This document shows positions 9,268 through 18,558 of a DNA stretch of 64,000 nucleotides, one piece after another. The stretch comes from Thermohalobaculum sp050331395 (GTDB lineage: Bacteria > Pseudomonadota > Alphaproteobacteria > Rhodobacterales > Rhodobacteraceae). Below the pieces are notes generated by a model that worked only from the letters and a program-made list of their open reading frames with translations, did not search any database and had not been told where the DNA came from. The stretch lies in contig JBHJGX010000037.1 of assembly GCA_050331395.1 (NCBI GenBank), forward strand, positions 1 through 64,000. The letters are read 5' to 3'. Positions within the stretch are counted from its first letter, which is position 1. Each line of letters starts with the position of its first letter. Made by a program: the position numbers and the translations under genes.

Positions 9268-9726
9268 ATGTCGCGCGTCGCAAAACTCCGCCGTTTCATT
9301 TTCCGGAAACTGGTCCTGCGCTGGACCTATCTTCTCTATCGCCGGGTCTACGGGATGGATCTGGGCCAGGACGTGCGGATCTCCTATGGCGCACGGCTCG
9401 ACAAGACGCACCCGGCTGGCGTGCATATCGGCGACTTCACCGCCGTGCCCTCGGGCGCCGCGGTGCTGACCCATGACTTCGTCAATCGCCAACATCTCGA
9501 CGTGCGCATCGGCAGGAATTGCTTCATCGGCTACGGAGCGATAATCTTGCCCGGCGTGACATTGGGAGACTCCGTGATCGTGACCGGGAACTCGGTCGTC
9601 GGCCGCGACGTGCCCTCGAATTGCGTGGTGATGGGCAATCCGGCCCGGATCGTTGAGAAGGACATCGTCACCGGTCCCTGGGGGATCCGTCTCGACAAAG
9701 GAAACGACAGCCCGGTCGAGCCTTGA
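9268..9726 (+). CDS. Hexapeptide-repeat (left-handed beta-helix) acyltransferase
   Basis: Acyltransferase of the CysE/LacA/WbbJ superfamily, 152 residues, GGAGG just upstream of the ATG. After an Arg-rich amphipathic N-terminus come hexapeptide turns (VRISYGARL, GVHIGDFTAVPSGAAVL, VRIGRNCFIGYGAIILPGV) and the usual HDF loop, then VTGNSVVGRDVPSNCVVMGNPAR, the standard C-terminal cap. These enzymes use acyl-CoA or acyl-ACP donors on sugars. The ACP gene begins 65 bases downstream, so an acyl-ACP donor is attractive but unproven. Confidence 0.85.
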   Translation: MSRVAKLRRFIFRKLVLRWTYLLYRRVYGMDLGQDVRISYGARLDKTHPAGVHIGDFTAVPSGAAVLTHDFVNRQHLDVRIGRNCFIGYGAIILPGVTLGDSVIVTGNSVVGRDVPSNCVVMGNPARIVEKDIVTGPWGIRLDKGNDSPVEP

Positions 9727-9791
9727 GGGGAGCGACCGACCGGCGGTCCCCGCCCCATTCCTCCCGGACAATCGCGCACACCGAGCACGCC

Positions 9792-10049
9792 ATGACCGAT
9801 CTCGAACAGCAAATCCGCAAGGTCTTCGCCGATGTCTGGGCGCAGGAGCGCCCAGGCGAGCCGCCCCTCCTGACCGACGAGACCATTCTGCTCGACACTG
9901 GGCTCGACAGTCTCGGCTTCGCGATCTTTGTGTCCTCGCTCGACGAAGAGTTGGGCTATGACCCGTTTACCCTGGCCGAAGACGCCTATTACCCGCAGAC
10001 ATTCGCCGAATTCGTCGCTTTCTACGCCCGGTACCGCCCCGCCGCATGA
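9792..10049 (+). CDS. Acyl carrier protein
   Basis: Stand-alone carrier protein of 85 residues, acidic, with the phosphopantetheine attachment motif DTGLDSLGF (Ser40). ATG 9792 is preferred over an upstream in-frame ATG because the extra 23 residues are Arg-rich and unlike ACPs. It overlaps the AMP-ligase gene by the ATGA arrangement, so carrier and loading enzyme are coupled. It is not the housekeeping AcpP, which normally sits with fab genes; this is a dedicated carrier. Confidence 0.9.
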   Translation: MTDLEQQIRKVFADVWAQERPGEPPLLTDETILLDTGLDSLGFAIFVSSLDEELGYDPFTLAEDAYYPQTFAEFVAFYARYRPAA

Positions 10050-11425
10050 GCGCGCTTGCGGATCAGCTGGCGCCGCGCGCCGAGGACGAGCCGCTCGTAA
10101 TGGCGGGCGCGGCACCGTTGACCGCCCGCGCGGCACGGAGCGTCCGGGCCGATGACGCGTTCGGCTCCGCGGCGAAGGTGGCGCTTTGCCTCACAGCGCC
10201 GGATGCGCTGATCCGTGCGCTTCTCGCCTTCGACGGCCGGGTGGGTGCGCTCCTCCTCCTCTCGCCGAGCTTGCCGGCCGAGACCGCCACGCGTCTCGCC
10301 GAAGCCGCGGGCTGCTCCGATCTCGTGACCGACCGCGCCGAGCTCGCGGGCGGACCGATCCGCACGCGCGCGCTTTCCGCCGCCCTTGCGCCCGACTGCT
10401 TGGCCGACGCCCCGCGCCCGAGCCGCGAGACCCTCTGGCTGATGACCACCTCCGGCACCACCGGCACGCCCAAGATCGTGCCGCACACCCTGCGGTCGCT
10501 CTCGCACAGCGTCTACCGCTTCGCCGCCCGTGCCGTGCCGAATTGGGGGCTGCTCTACGACCCGACCCGGTTCGCCGGCCTCCAAGTGGTGCTTCAGGCC
10601 CTGATCGGTGGCGGTCGGCTGATTGCGCCCGACCCGGCCGCGGGGCTCGGCGCCCAGATCGAGACGCTGGCGGCGGCGAGGTGCACCCATCTGTCCGCCA
10701 CGCCGACGCTCTGGCGGCGGATCCTGATGGCGCCGGAGAGCGCGCGGCTCGCGCTCGGCCAGATCACGCTCGGCGGAGAGATCGTCGATCAGGCGGTCCT
10801 GAACGCGCTTGCCGACCGCTTTCCGCGGGCGCGGATCACCCATATCTATGCCTCCACCGAGGCCGGGGTGGGCTTTTCCGTGAATGACGGGCGCGCGGGA
10901 TTTCCAGCCGATTATGTGGGCGACACGGCCACCGGACCGCAGACCGCGGGGGGACTTCGCCTGCGCATCGCGGACGACGTCCTTTGGGTGCGCCCGCCCG
11001 TCGCTGGTCCGACCGTTGCCGGCGCGACTGCAGACGGCCCCGTCGAGCGCGACGCCGAGGGCTTTGTCCGCACCGGCGACCGGGTCCGGCGCGAGGGTGC
11101 GCGGATCCTGTTCCTTGGCCGCGAGAGCGGTCTCATCAATGTCGGCGGGGTCAAGATCATGCCCGAGAGCGTCGAAGCGGTCATCCGTAGCGTGCCCGGC
11201 GTCGCGCAAGTCCAAGTGGGCGCCAAGAAAAACCCCCTGACCGGGGCGCTGGTGACCGCCGCGGTCCAACTCGGGCCAGACGCGGACCCGACCGAGACGA
11301 AGCGGCGCATTCTCGAGACCTGTCGCACGCGCCTCGAACGCGAGGCGGTGCCGGCCTCGGTGCGGTTCGTCGATGGCTTCGAGGTGAACGCCGCCGGCAA
11401 ACTGCTCCGCCGGAGCGTAACGTGA
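10046..11425 (+). CDS. AMP-forming acyl-ACP/acyl-CoA ligase (ANL superfamily)
   Basis: Adenylating enzyme of 459 residues, shorter than the usual 500-550. Core motif A3 is MTTSGTTGTPKIVPH; YASTEAG is the A5 region; RTGDRVRREG with LGRESGLINVGGVKIMPE covers A7-A8 and the hinge; the A10 catalytic lysine is Lys452 in NAAGKLLRR. It would activate a carboxylic acid as acyl-AMP and pass it to the thiol of the adjacent ACP (genes overlap ATGA). The substrate acid is unknown. Confidence 0.87.
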   Translation: MSALADQLAPRAEDEPLVMAGAAPLTARAARSVRADDAFGSAAKVALCLTAPDALIRALLAFDGRVGALLLLSPSLPAETATRLAEAAGCSDLVTDRAELAGGPIRTRALSAALAPDCLADAPRPSRETLWLMTTSGTTGTPKIVPHTLRSLSHSVYRFAARAVPNWGLLYDPTRFAGLQVVLQALIGGGRLIAPDPAAGLGAQIETLAAARCTHLSATPTLWRRILMAPESARLALGQITLGGEIVDQAVLNALADRFPRARITHIYASTEAGVGFSVNDGRAGFPADYVGDTATGPQTAGGLRLRIADDVLWVRPPVAGPTVAGATADGPVERDAEGFVRTGDRVRREGARILFLGRESGLINVGGVKIMPESVEAVIRSVPGVAQVQVGAKKNPLTGALVTAAVQLGPDADPTETKRRILETCRTRLEREAVPASVRFVDGFEVNAAGKLLRRSVT

Positions 11426-12183
11426 CCGCGGACGCGGCGACAGGCGACGCCTCGGCGGGGCGGGCGGTTCTGGTGACCGGCGCGTCCCGCGGGCTGGGCC
11501 TCGCGATCGTCGAACGCCTGCTCGCCGATCCGGCCGGATATCGCATTGTCGGTGTCAGCCGCCAGGAGAGCGAGGGCTTCGCCGCGCTCAAGGCCGACGC
11601 GGGCGCCCGGCTCGACTTCGTACCGGCGGATCTGGCGGACCTCGGCGCGCTGCCCGAACTGGCGAGCACCCTCACCCGACGCCACGGCACGTTCTGGGGC
11701 CTCGTGAACAATGCGGGCATCGGCACCGACGGCGTGCTCGCCACCATGCACAGAACCGATATCGAGCGGGTGATTGCCGTGAACCTCACGGCGCCGATGA
11801 TCCTGATCAAGTTCCTCTGCCGCGGCATGCTGGCGGCGCGAGAAGGGCGGATCGTCAACATCTCTTCGATCATCGCCTCGACCGGGTTCAACGGCCTGGC
11901 CGCCTATGCCGCGAGCAAGGCGGGGCTCGAAGGCATGACACGGTCGCTTTCGCGCGAGATCGGCAAGCGCGGCATCACGGTCAACTGCGTGGCGCCCGGG
12001 TATATGGAGACCGAGATGACCGTCGGGCTCGATGTCCATCAGATGGCCTCGATCCGCCGTCGCGCGCCCCTCGGTCTCGCCGAGCCCGCGGACGCCGCCG
12101 GTGCGGTGGCCTATCTGCTCGGGCCCGAGGCGGGCCGTATCACCGGCACCGTACTCACCGTCGACGGCGGCAGCACCGCCTGA
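11422..12183 (+). CDS. SDR family oxidoreductase, FabG-like 3-oxoacyl-ACP reductase
   Basis: NAD(P)H-dependent short-chain dehydrogenase, 253 residues, GTG start overlapping the ligase stop. Nucleotide-binding TGASRGLG is at 19-26, NNAG is in place, and the catalytic YAASK has Tyr162 and Lys166 with a preceding NISSIIAS serine. GRITGTVLTVDGG ends the chain as in FabG. Together with the ACP and ligase it suggests reduction of a beta-keto group on a carrier-bound acyl chain. It ends 17 bases before the convergent stop of the secretion adaptor gene. Confidence 0.88.
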   Translation: MTADAATGDASAGRAVLVTGASRGLGLAIVERLLADPAGYRIVGVSRQESEGFAALKADAGARLDFVPADLADLGALPELASTLTRRHGTFWGLVNNAGIGTDGVLATMHRTDIERVIAVNLTAPMILIKFLCRGMLAAREGRIVNISSIIASTGFNGLAAYAASKAGLEGMTRSLSREIGKRGITVNCVAPGYMETEMTVGLDVHQMASIRRRAPLGLAEPADAAGAVAYLLGPEAGRITGTVLTVDGGSTA

Positions 12184-12200
12184 GACGCGCATCGGGGACG

Positions 12201-13517
12201 TCAACCGTCCCGAAACCCGCGCGCGAGCGTCTGCCGAACGGGTGCGAGAAGATGCCCGAGGAGCGTGTCGTCTTCGGTGAGGATGAAGGCCTCCGCCGGC
12301 ATCCCCGCCCGCAGCGTCAGATCGAACGGCACCCGGCGGTCCGCCGCGGCGAGCGATGCGGGATCGAGAGCCAACACGGCCGTGAACTCTGCACCGCCCT
12401 CGGCCTGCGCCCGTCGATCGGGAGAAACGGTGGCAACCCGAGCCGCGATCCGGGGCAGTTCGCGTTGCGCAAAGGCGCTCAGCACCACATCGGCGCGCAT
12501 GCCCGGCGCCACGCGATCTATGTCCCGGGGCGCGATCCGGACCTCGACGTGAAAATGCTCGCCCGCCGGCACGATCTCGAGGATCGGCTGATGGGGGGCA
12601 ACGACGGCGCCGCGCGCCGCATAACGCAAATCGATCGCGGTGCCGGCGATGGGGCTCACGATCTCCGATGCCCGGATACGCCGCCCAAGCCGCGCGATGC
12701 GAAAGTCGAGCTCGGGGATTTGCCGGTCGATCCGCGCCAATTCGTCGAGGCGCGCGAGGTCGTCGGCCTCGCCGAGCCGGGCGAGCGCATGGGCGAGATC
12801 GAGCCGCTCCCGTCGGGCGCGTTCCAGATCGGCGCGGGTCTCCGCCTCCGCGGCGAGGAGCGCGGAATAGGCGCCGTCGATCTCATCGAACGCGCGCTCC
12901 GAGAGGTACCCCTGCGCCCGCAACCGCTCGAGCGCGATCCCCCGTTCGCCGGCGCGGGCGGCTCGGTCGAACTCGACATCCGCGCGGCGCCGGAGCTCGG
13001 CCACCGTACGGTCCGCCGCTTGAAGCGCCGCGGCGAGCCGGGCGCGCTCGGCCGCCTCGGTCCGCTGGACGGTCGCCAGACGCTGCCGCGCCTGCGCGAG
13101 CCGCGGGGCGAGACCGGCGTCGGCGATCTCCGCCGCGAGGTCCGGATCGAGCGCCAGAGCGGCCCGTCGCTCAAGTTCGGCCGAAATGCGCGCGCGGTCG
13201 ACCCTGAGGCCGAGGCGCTCGGCAATCAGATGGGCGCGCTCAGCCGCCGCCTCGGTGTTGTCGAGGCGGTGGAGCACGGCCCCGGCGGCGATCCGATCCC
13301 CTTCGCGCACGCGGATCTCTGCGAGCACGCCGCCCTCCGCGTGGTGCAGCACATGGACCGGCGCGACCGTGCGGATTTCGCCCGCGACGATCACCGCGCC
13401 GCTCAGGCGCACGACCGATCCCCAAAGCGCGAGCACGATCGCGAAGACGGACACGACCGCCAGGCCCCCCCGCCGGGCCCGCGCAACCGCACCCGCATGA
13501 TCGCGCTCGGCCGTCAT
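12201..13517 (-). CDS. Type I secretion periplasmic adaptor (HlyD/PrtE family)
   Basis: Membrane fusion protein linking the inner-membrane ABC exporter to an outer membrane channel, 438 residues. ATG 13517 overlaps the exporter stop (ATGA). One N-terminal helix (GLAVVSVFAIVLALWGSVV) follows a short cytoplasmic tail. Then come the lipoyl/barrel part (HAEGGVLAEIRVREGDRI), a long helical hairpin of Ala/Arg/Glu-rich sequence (about residues 90-260) and a C-terminal beta barrel (PIAGTAIDLRYAARGAVV). No outer membrane TolC-type protein is in the window, so it must come from elsewhere in the genome. Confidence 0.9.
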   Translation of the reverse strand: MTAERDHAGAVARARRGGLAVVSVFAIVLALWGSVVRLSGAVIVAGEIRTVAPVHVLHHAEGGVLAEIRVREGDRIAAGAVLHRLDNTEAAAERAHLIAERLGLRVDRARISAELERRAALALDPDLAAEIADAGLAPRLAQARQRLATVQRTEAAERARLAAALQAADRTVAELRRRADVEFDRAARAGERGIALERLRAQGYLSERAFDEIDGAYSALLAAEAETRADLERARRERLDLAHALARLGEADDLARLDELARIDRQIPELDFRIARLGRRIRASEIVSPIAGTAIDLRYAARGAVVAPHQPILEIVPAGEHFHVEVRIAPRDIDRVAPGMRADVVLSAFAQRELPRIAARVATVSPDRRAQAEGGAEFTAVLALDPASLAAADRRVPFDLTLRAGMPAEAFILTEDDTLLGHLLAPVRQTLARGFRDG

Positions 13518-15655
13518 GCCGAGATCCTGCCGGGACGGCCCGCATCGGCGCGGTCGGCCTCTGCCGCCCGAACGCCCGCAACCAGGACACGACCGCCATC
13601 GACGGTCCGCTGGTCGATTTGGCTCGCCACCTGAAAGAGCAGAAGGAGCGCGAGATCGGGCGCCTCGAGCTCGGCCAAAGCGAGCGCGGCGTCCTCGGTC
13701 GCAGCAAGGCGCCGGACCGCGTCCAGGCGGTCGAGCGGCACCGGCGCGCAGCGGTCGGCCATGGTGATCGCCCACCAGCCGGGCTTTTGCGACAGCGTGA
13801 AAACCGCGTCGTGCGCCTCGGCGCCCATCGCCGTGCCGTTCAGGCAAAGCCCGAAGAGCTCGGTCGCCACCGTCACAAGTTTGGCCCGAAGCGCGTCGCC
13901 CGCATGCGCGCGGACCTGTCCGACCACCCAGTCCTCGAGCGTGGCGAGTTCGGTCGCGCGCCGCGGCAGCGCCAGGCGGTTCGTTCGGCTGTTCATCCGG
14001 GCGAGCACGTCGTGGCGGGGCCCTGTGTCGCGTATCCGCCCCTGCTCGAGCGCGAGCACCGTGTCGACGATGGCCAGGACGCTCGCCCGATGGGCGACGA
14101 GAACGATGGCGGTGCCGCTTGCCTTCAGCCGTTCGAGTGCCGCGATCAGCGCGCGCTCGCCTTCGCGGTCGAGCGAGGCGTTCGGCTCGTCGAGCACCAG
14201 CACGCGGGGGCGATGGCAGAGGGCGCGGGCAAGCGCGATCCGCTGGCGTTCGCCGCCGGAGACGGGACCGGTTTCGAAGTCGATCCGGGTGTCGTAGCCC
14301 TCGGGCAGGCGGGAAATCAGCGCATGCACTCCGGCCGCCTGGGCGGCTTCGACAATCGCCCAGTCGTCGGTCCCCGGGTCAAAGCGGGCGATGTTCTCGG
14401 CGATCGTCCCGGGGAAAAGCGTCGGCGCCTGAGGCAGATAGCCGATGGCCCGGGCGCGCTGGTCGGCGGGCCAGTGTCGAAGATCGGCCCCGTCGAGGCG
14501 GACAGTGCCGATCACCGGATCATGGGCGCCGGCGATGAGGCCGGCAAGCGTGGTCTTGCCGGATCCCGAAGGTCCGATGATCGCGACGCACTCGCCAGGG
14601 GCGATCTGGAGGTCGATCTGATGGAGCCGCGGCGGCTTTCCGGGCGCGCTCGGCATGGTGACCGCCTCGACGGCGACCCGCCCCTCGGGATCCGGAAGGC
14701 GTGTGCGCGTCTCGGGCGCATCGGCGGCGTCGGCGAGCCCGCCCAGGCGGGAGAGCGCCGCGCGCGCCTCGGCGACGCCGAACCAGAGCCCGGCGATCTG
14801 CTCGATCGGCCCGACGGCCCGGGCGATTAGGATCGAAGCCGCGATCATGCCGCCGCCGCTCAGCTCCCCCGCAAGGACGAGCCGCGCGCCGAGGGCGAGC
14901 GTCAGGATCTGCAGCATCGCCCGGATCCAACGGGCCAGCGCGTGGCGCCTTGCGTCCGCCTCGGCGGCCGACCCCCGCAAATCGCGCGCCCGGGCCGAGA
15001 GCCTCTCCTGCAGGCCGATGAGGTGGCCGGCCATGCCCATCGTGGCCAAAAGCGGCCGATTGCGGTCGAGCTGTGCGGCGACACCGCCCGCCTCTGCCAC
15101 GGCCGCGGTTGCCGCCTCGGCCCGCCGCCTGGACCCGGGCGCGCCGGCAAACGCGATCGCCAGCAAGAGAGACCCAAAGGCCAAACCGAGTGCGGCCAAA
15201 AGCGGATGGAGAAGATAGACCACGGCAAAGAACACGAGGACCCAAGGCGCATCGAGAAACGCCGCCGGCGCGGGCCCCGCGAAAAAACCTTTAACCCGCT
15301 CGAGATCCGCCGCGGTCGCCCCGCGCGCCCGGTCGAGGGCGAAGGCCGCGCGGAGGAGCCGGGGGGACCATCGCGCCTCCCACCCGTCCGCCACACGCGA
15401 AAGCAGGACCCCCCGCAGATAATCTAGGAGCGCATTGGCGAGGAGTGCGGCACCGGCAATCAGGGTGAGGAGCCCGAGCGTCGCGAGATTGCCGGACGGC
15501 AAGACCCGCTCCATCACCTGCATCATGAAGAGCGGGCTCGCGCTGACGGCCAGGTTGATCACCGACGAGAAAAGCACGACGACCGCGAGATGGGGCCGCA
15601 TATCGCCGAGCAGCCGCCAGCCTGCGCGATCGTCCCCCGTCTCTTTCTCGTCCAA
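13514..15655 (-). CDS. Type I secretion system permease/ATPase with C-terminal extension
   Basis: Exports the adjacent RTX protein; 713 residues, TTG start preceded by GGAGGA. The transmembrane half (about 1-300, starting WRLLGDMRPHLAVVVLFSSV with MMQVMERVLPSGN, as in PrtD) is followed by the ATPase: Walker A GPSGSGKTTLAG, signature VSGGERQRIALARAL, Walker B VLVLDEPNASLD, H-loop AHR. PrtD-like exporters normally end shortly after the DTGPRHDVLAR motif at about residue 565; here nearly 150 further residues follow in frame with no family match I recognise. That extension contains ATELFGLCLNG and WWAITMADR, faintly like a degenerate GHKL ATPase fold. Confidence 0.9.
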   Translation of the reverse strand: MDEKETGDDRAGWRLLGDMRPHLAVVVLFSSVINLAVSASPLFMMQVMERVLPSGNLATLGLLTLIAGAALLANALLDYLRGVLLSRVADGWEARWSPRLLRAAFALDRARGATAADLERVKGFFAGPAPAAFLDAPWVLVFFAVVYLLHPLLAALGLAFGSLLLAIAFAGAPGSRRRAEAATAAVAEAGGVAAQLDRNRPLLATMGMAGHLIGLQERLSARARDLRGSAAEADARRHALARWIRAMLQILTLALGARLVLAGELSGGGMIAASILIARAVGPIEQIAGLWFGVAEARAALSRLGGLADAADAPETRTRLPDPEGRVAVEAVTMPSAPGKPPRLHQIDLQIAPGECVAIIGPSGSGKTTLAGLIAGAHDPVIGTVRLDGADLRHWPADQRARAIGYLPQAPTLFPGTIAENIARFDPGTDDWAIVEAAQAAGVHALISRLPEGYDTRIDFETGPVSGGERQRIALARALCHRPRVLVLDEPNASLDREGERALIAALERLKASGTAIVLVAHRASVLAIVDTVLALEQGRIRDTGPRHDVLARMNSRTNRLALPRRATELATLEDWVVGQVRAHAGDALRAKLVTVATELFGLCLNGTAMGAEAHDAVFTLSQKPGWWAITMADRCAPVPLDRLDAVRRLAATEDAALALAELEAPDLALLLLFQVASQIDQRTVDGGRVLVAGVRAAEADRADAGRPGRISA

Positions 15656-15711
15656 CGCTTCCTCCGACGGGGCACCCGCGGCCGCGTGCTGCGGTCGCGT
15701 GAGCTAACCGC

Positions 15712-18387
15712 TCAGAGGTTAAAGCTCCCTTCATCCAGATCGGATTTCGCCACCCCGCGCAGCGTCAGCACGTCATTTTGTTGGCCGGACACGCCCGACA
15801 AATCGATTGCGGTGCCCCAACCCAAATCCGCCGTCGCTTCCATAACTTGGGCATAGTCGATGCCGTAAGCCGCGAGATCGACCACATCGGTCCCGGGTTC
15901 GAAATTGTAGACCTCGTCGGCCCCGGACCCTTGCGTTTTCACGACAACATCGCGCGCGCCGTCGGCCGCATACTCGCCAGTCCAGATATGGTCGTCGCCC
16001 GTTCCGCCCGAGAGCGTGTCGGCCCCGGTGCCGCCGACGAGCGTGTCCGCGCCCGCCCCGCCCGAGAGGCTGTCGGCGTCGAACTGCCCATGGATGAAAT
16101 CGTCGCCCGCATCGCCCGAGAGCGTGTCCGAGCCGATGCCGCCATAGAGGACATCCGCGCCCTCGCCGCCCGAGGCCCGGTCGTCGCCTTCGCGCACATA
16201 GATCCGGTCGTCGCCTGCGCCGCCTTCGGCCCGGTCGTGGCCGTCGCCCGTGGTCAGGTAGTCGTCGCCCGCGCCGCCCGAGACGCTGTCATCGCCCGAG
16301 CCGGCATTGAGGTAATCCGCGCCATCCCCGCCCAAGAGCGTGTCGTCGCCGCTGTCGCCCCAGACCAGATCGTCGTCCGCCCCGCCCGAGAGCGCGTCAT
16401 GCCCGGACTTGCCCACGAGCCGGTCGGCGCCGGCCCCGCCATCGGCGACGTCGTTGCCCTCGCTGGCATTCAGATAATCCGCGCCGGTGCCGCCCGAGAG
16501 CGTGTCGTTGCCTTTGCCCCCGAGCAGCGCGTCGTCATCGGCACCGCCCTCCATACGGTCGTCGCCGGCCTGGCCGTGCAGCTCGTCGCGCCCGGCCCCG
16601 CCAAAGAGCGCATCGTCCCCGTGATCGGCGACGATCTTGTCGTCGCCCGCATCGCCGGAGAGGACGTCCGAACCCGTGCCGCCGTGGAGGAAATCCGCCC
16701 CGGCTCCGCCATAGACGGTGTCGTTGCCGGATCCGCCCCGCACGACGTCGGCGCTGCCCTCGCCGGCGGGCGCCGTGAGCACGGGCGTACGGATCAGCAC
16801 ATCGGCCTCGAGATCCACCTCGGCGAACGCATCGCCGGCGCGCGCATCCACCGCGCCGTCATTGCTTCCGCTGCCCTCGGTGGTCGAAACGAGTTCCGCC
16901 GTCGCCGTCCCTGCCCCGGGGGCGATGTCGATCCGATAGATCGCGCCGGTGGTCTCGGTCCGCGCATCGAGGTCGTGGTCACCTCGGTTGAGCCCCGCGT
17001 AAATATTGCCCTCGCCATCGAGGAACATCGCCCCGTAGGTTCCCTCGACAAAGCCATCCCGCGCGACCCCGTCGATGACGGTCTGATCGATGCTGTAGGT
17101 CGCCATCTCTGGCAGACCGCCCTCCTCGATCCCGGAGATGTCGATGCGATAGATCTGGCCCGGCTCCCCGTTCACCTTCTGGCGTTGCACCGCGAAAAAC
17201 GCCTGCTCCTCGGCGCTGAAGGCCACGTCGTGCATGCGACCCTGGAAGAAGTCGTCGGGCAGCGCGTAGTGCGTGACAACCGGATTACCGTCCGCGTCCC
17301 GGGCGTCGACGTCGATTTTTGTGATCCGATTGAGCGAGGCGTGGAAGGTCCAGAGATTGCCCTGATCGTCAAAGTCGCCGATGTAATCCCTCTCAGCCAC
17401 GGGCCCGACACGATAGGCCATACCTTCGGCGTCGATCCGCACCAGGTCGGCATCGGCCACCTTGTTCCCCATCGCGTCGATGCCGGTACTCCGCGAAATC
17501 CCATAGAGAAAGTCGTCTTCGACGTTGAAGCCGACGGCGTTCAACTTAAGCCCGGTGTTCTCGCCGACCTCGCGATAGAGGCCCTTGTCTTGATCAAAGA
17601 CCGTCAACTGGCCGTCGATCACCTGATAGAGCTTGGCCTGTCCGGGCAAGAACGCCGCCGCGGCGACCTCGGTGCCCGCAACCTCGATTGTCGTCTCGTA
17701 ATAGGCGATCGGCGCGTCGGTCACGATGCCCGTGTCCGCAGCCTCTTGCGGGTGGGAGCGGATCTCGAGCCGGTCCGCATTGCCGGTCCCTTCGACCTCG
17801 AGAATGAATTTCTGAAAGACCCCGTCGCTCACACGGAGCGTCTCGACGACCGCGCCGTTCCAGAGGACGTCCACCTCGCCTACCGCTTTGCCCGCATCCA
17901 CATTCGCCGCAAGCTCGACCGCAAAATGGTATGGCGCACCGGCCTCGGTCGCGACCGTCTGCGCGATCGTGGCGATCCCGGTCTCGGGATCGGTCTGCAT
18001 GGTCCACCCTTCGGCGGAAAGCGCGCGGAACGTGGGCGCGGTGGCGTCCGCTTCGCCTGTCGCAAGCAGGCTCGCGCCGGCCGCATCGCCATAGACGACG
18101 TCGTTGCCGTCCCCGGCGAGGACGGTATCGGCACCGAGCCCGCCTTCGGCATAATCGCTTCCGTCTTCGAGATGGAGCGCGTCATTGCCGGCGCCCCCGA
18201 GCACGCTGTCCCGGCCTGCGCCCGCATGAACCACGTCGTCGACCGCGCTGCCGATCAGCCGGTCGCCGTCGCTCGTGCCGCGCAAGAGCGGGTCGAGCGG
18301 GTCGGTCAATTCGGTCAGGGTCAGGGGCTCGGTCGGGTTGGTCGGGTCGGTCAATTCGGTCGGGGTAAGCGGGCTCGTCTTTACCAT
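15712..18387 (-). CDS. RTX (hemolysin-type calcium-binding repeat) protein, type I secretion substrate
   Basis: Large secreted acidic protein, 891 residues. ATG 18387 is preceded by GGAGG at eight bases; an upstream in-frame start lacks support. Architecture: a Thr/Pro-rich start with two similar TELTDP segments (direct repeats in the DNA), two early RTX nonapeptide clusters (about 50-100), a central region of about 440 residues that looks like a beta-propeller or PQQ-like surface protein (repeated YRIDI and YGI strands), and a long block of GGxGxDxLx repeats (about 550-800, encoded at roughly 16000-16745). The C-terminus ends in an acidic and hydrophobic secretion signal (LDEGSFNL). Its place just upstream of the exporter and adaptor genes makes it their likely cargo. 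Function outside the cell is unknown. Confidence 0.9.
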   Translation of the reverse strand: MVKTSPLTPTELTDPTNPTEPLTLTELTDPLDPLLRGTSDGDRLIGSAVDDVVHAGAGRDSVLGGAGNDALHLEDGSDYAEGGLGADTVLAGDGNDVVYGDAAGASLLATGEADATAPTFRALSAEGWTMQTDPETGIATIAQTVATEAGAPYHFAVELAANVDAGKAVGEVDVLWNGAVVETLRVSDGVFQKFILEVEGTGNADRLEIRSHPQEAADTGIVTDAPIAYYETTIEVAGTEVAAAAFLPGQAKLYQVIDGQLTVFDQDKGLYREVGENTGLKLNAVGFNVEDDFLYGISRSTGIDAMGNKVADADLVRIDAEGMAYRVGPVAERDYIGDFDDQGNLWTFHASLNRITKIDVDARDADGNPVVTHYALPDDFFQGRMHDVAFSAEEQAFFAVQRQKVNGEPGQIYRIDISGIEEGGLPEMATYSIDQTVIDGVARDGFVEGTYGAMFLDGEGNIYAGLNRGDHDLDARTETTGAIYRIDIAPGAGTATAELVSTTEGSGSNDGAVDARAGDAFAEVDLEADVLIRTPVLTAPAGEGSADVVRGGSGNDTVYGGAGADFLHGGTGSDVLSGDAGDDKIVADHGDDALFGGAGRDELHGQAGDDRMEGGADDDALLGGKGNDTLSGGTGADYLNASEGNDVADGGAGADRLVGKSGHDALSGGADDDLVWGDSGDDTLLGGDGADYLNAGSGDDSVSGGAGDDYLTTGDGHDRAEGGAGDDRIYVREGDDRASGGEGADVLYGGIGSDTLSGDAGDDFIHGQFDADSLSGGAGADTLVGGTGADTLSGGTGDDHIWTGEYAADGARDVVVKTQGSGADEVYNFEPGTDVVDLAAYGIDYAQVMEATADLGWGTAIDLSGVSGQQNDVLTLRGVAKSDLDEGSFNL
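18299..18361 (-). repeat. 18-bp direct repeat inside the RTX gene 5' end
   Basis: Identical 18-bp units at 18299-18316 and 18344-18361, 45 bases apart and therefore in frame, encode the two TELTDP segments at the N-terminus. This looks like a recent local duplication of a Pro/Thr-rich linker. Confidence 0.7.
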
Positions 18388-18558
18388 TGGGTACGCCTCC
18401 AGTCGCGGCCGTCGGGTGTTCGGGATGGGGCGACCCCCACCGGAGGCGAGACTGTCCGTCACGCGCCTGAACGCGCCGTGAAGAGGCGTGGTTAGCACCA
18501 ATTGCAGAGCAGAGTTTTCCGCGCGATCCGGCGCCGCGCGCTTGCTCGGGCGGTTCGG

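Noticed and set aside
15990..16745. Regularly spaced repeats resembling a CRISPR array
   Set aside because: They are 27-bp coding periods of RTX nonapeptides in an open frame with no unique spacers.
15778..18495. 905-codon open frame opposite the RTX gene
   Set aside because: Shadow of the repetitive GC-rich RTX gene; sequence is Ala/Val/Arg-rich without family features or ribosome site.
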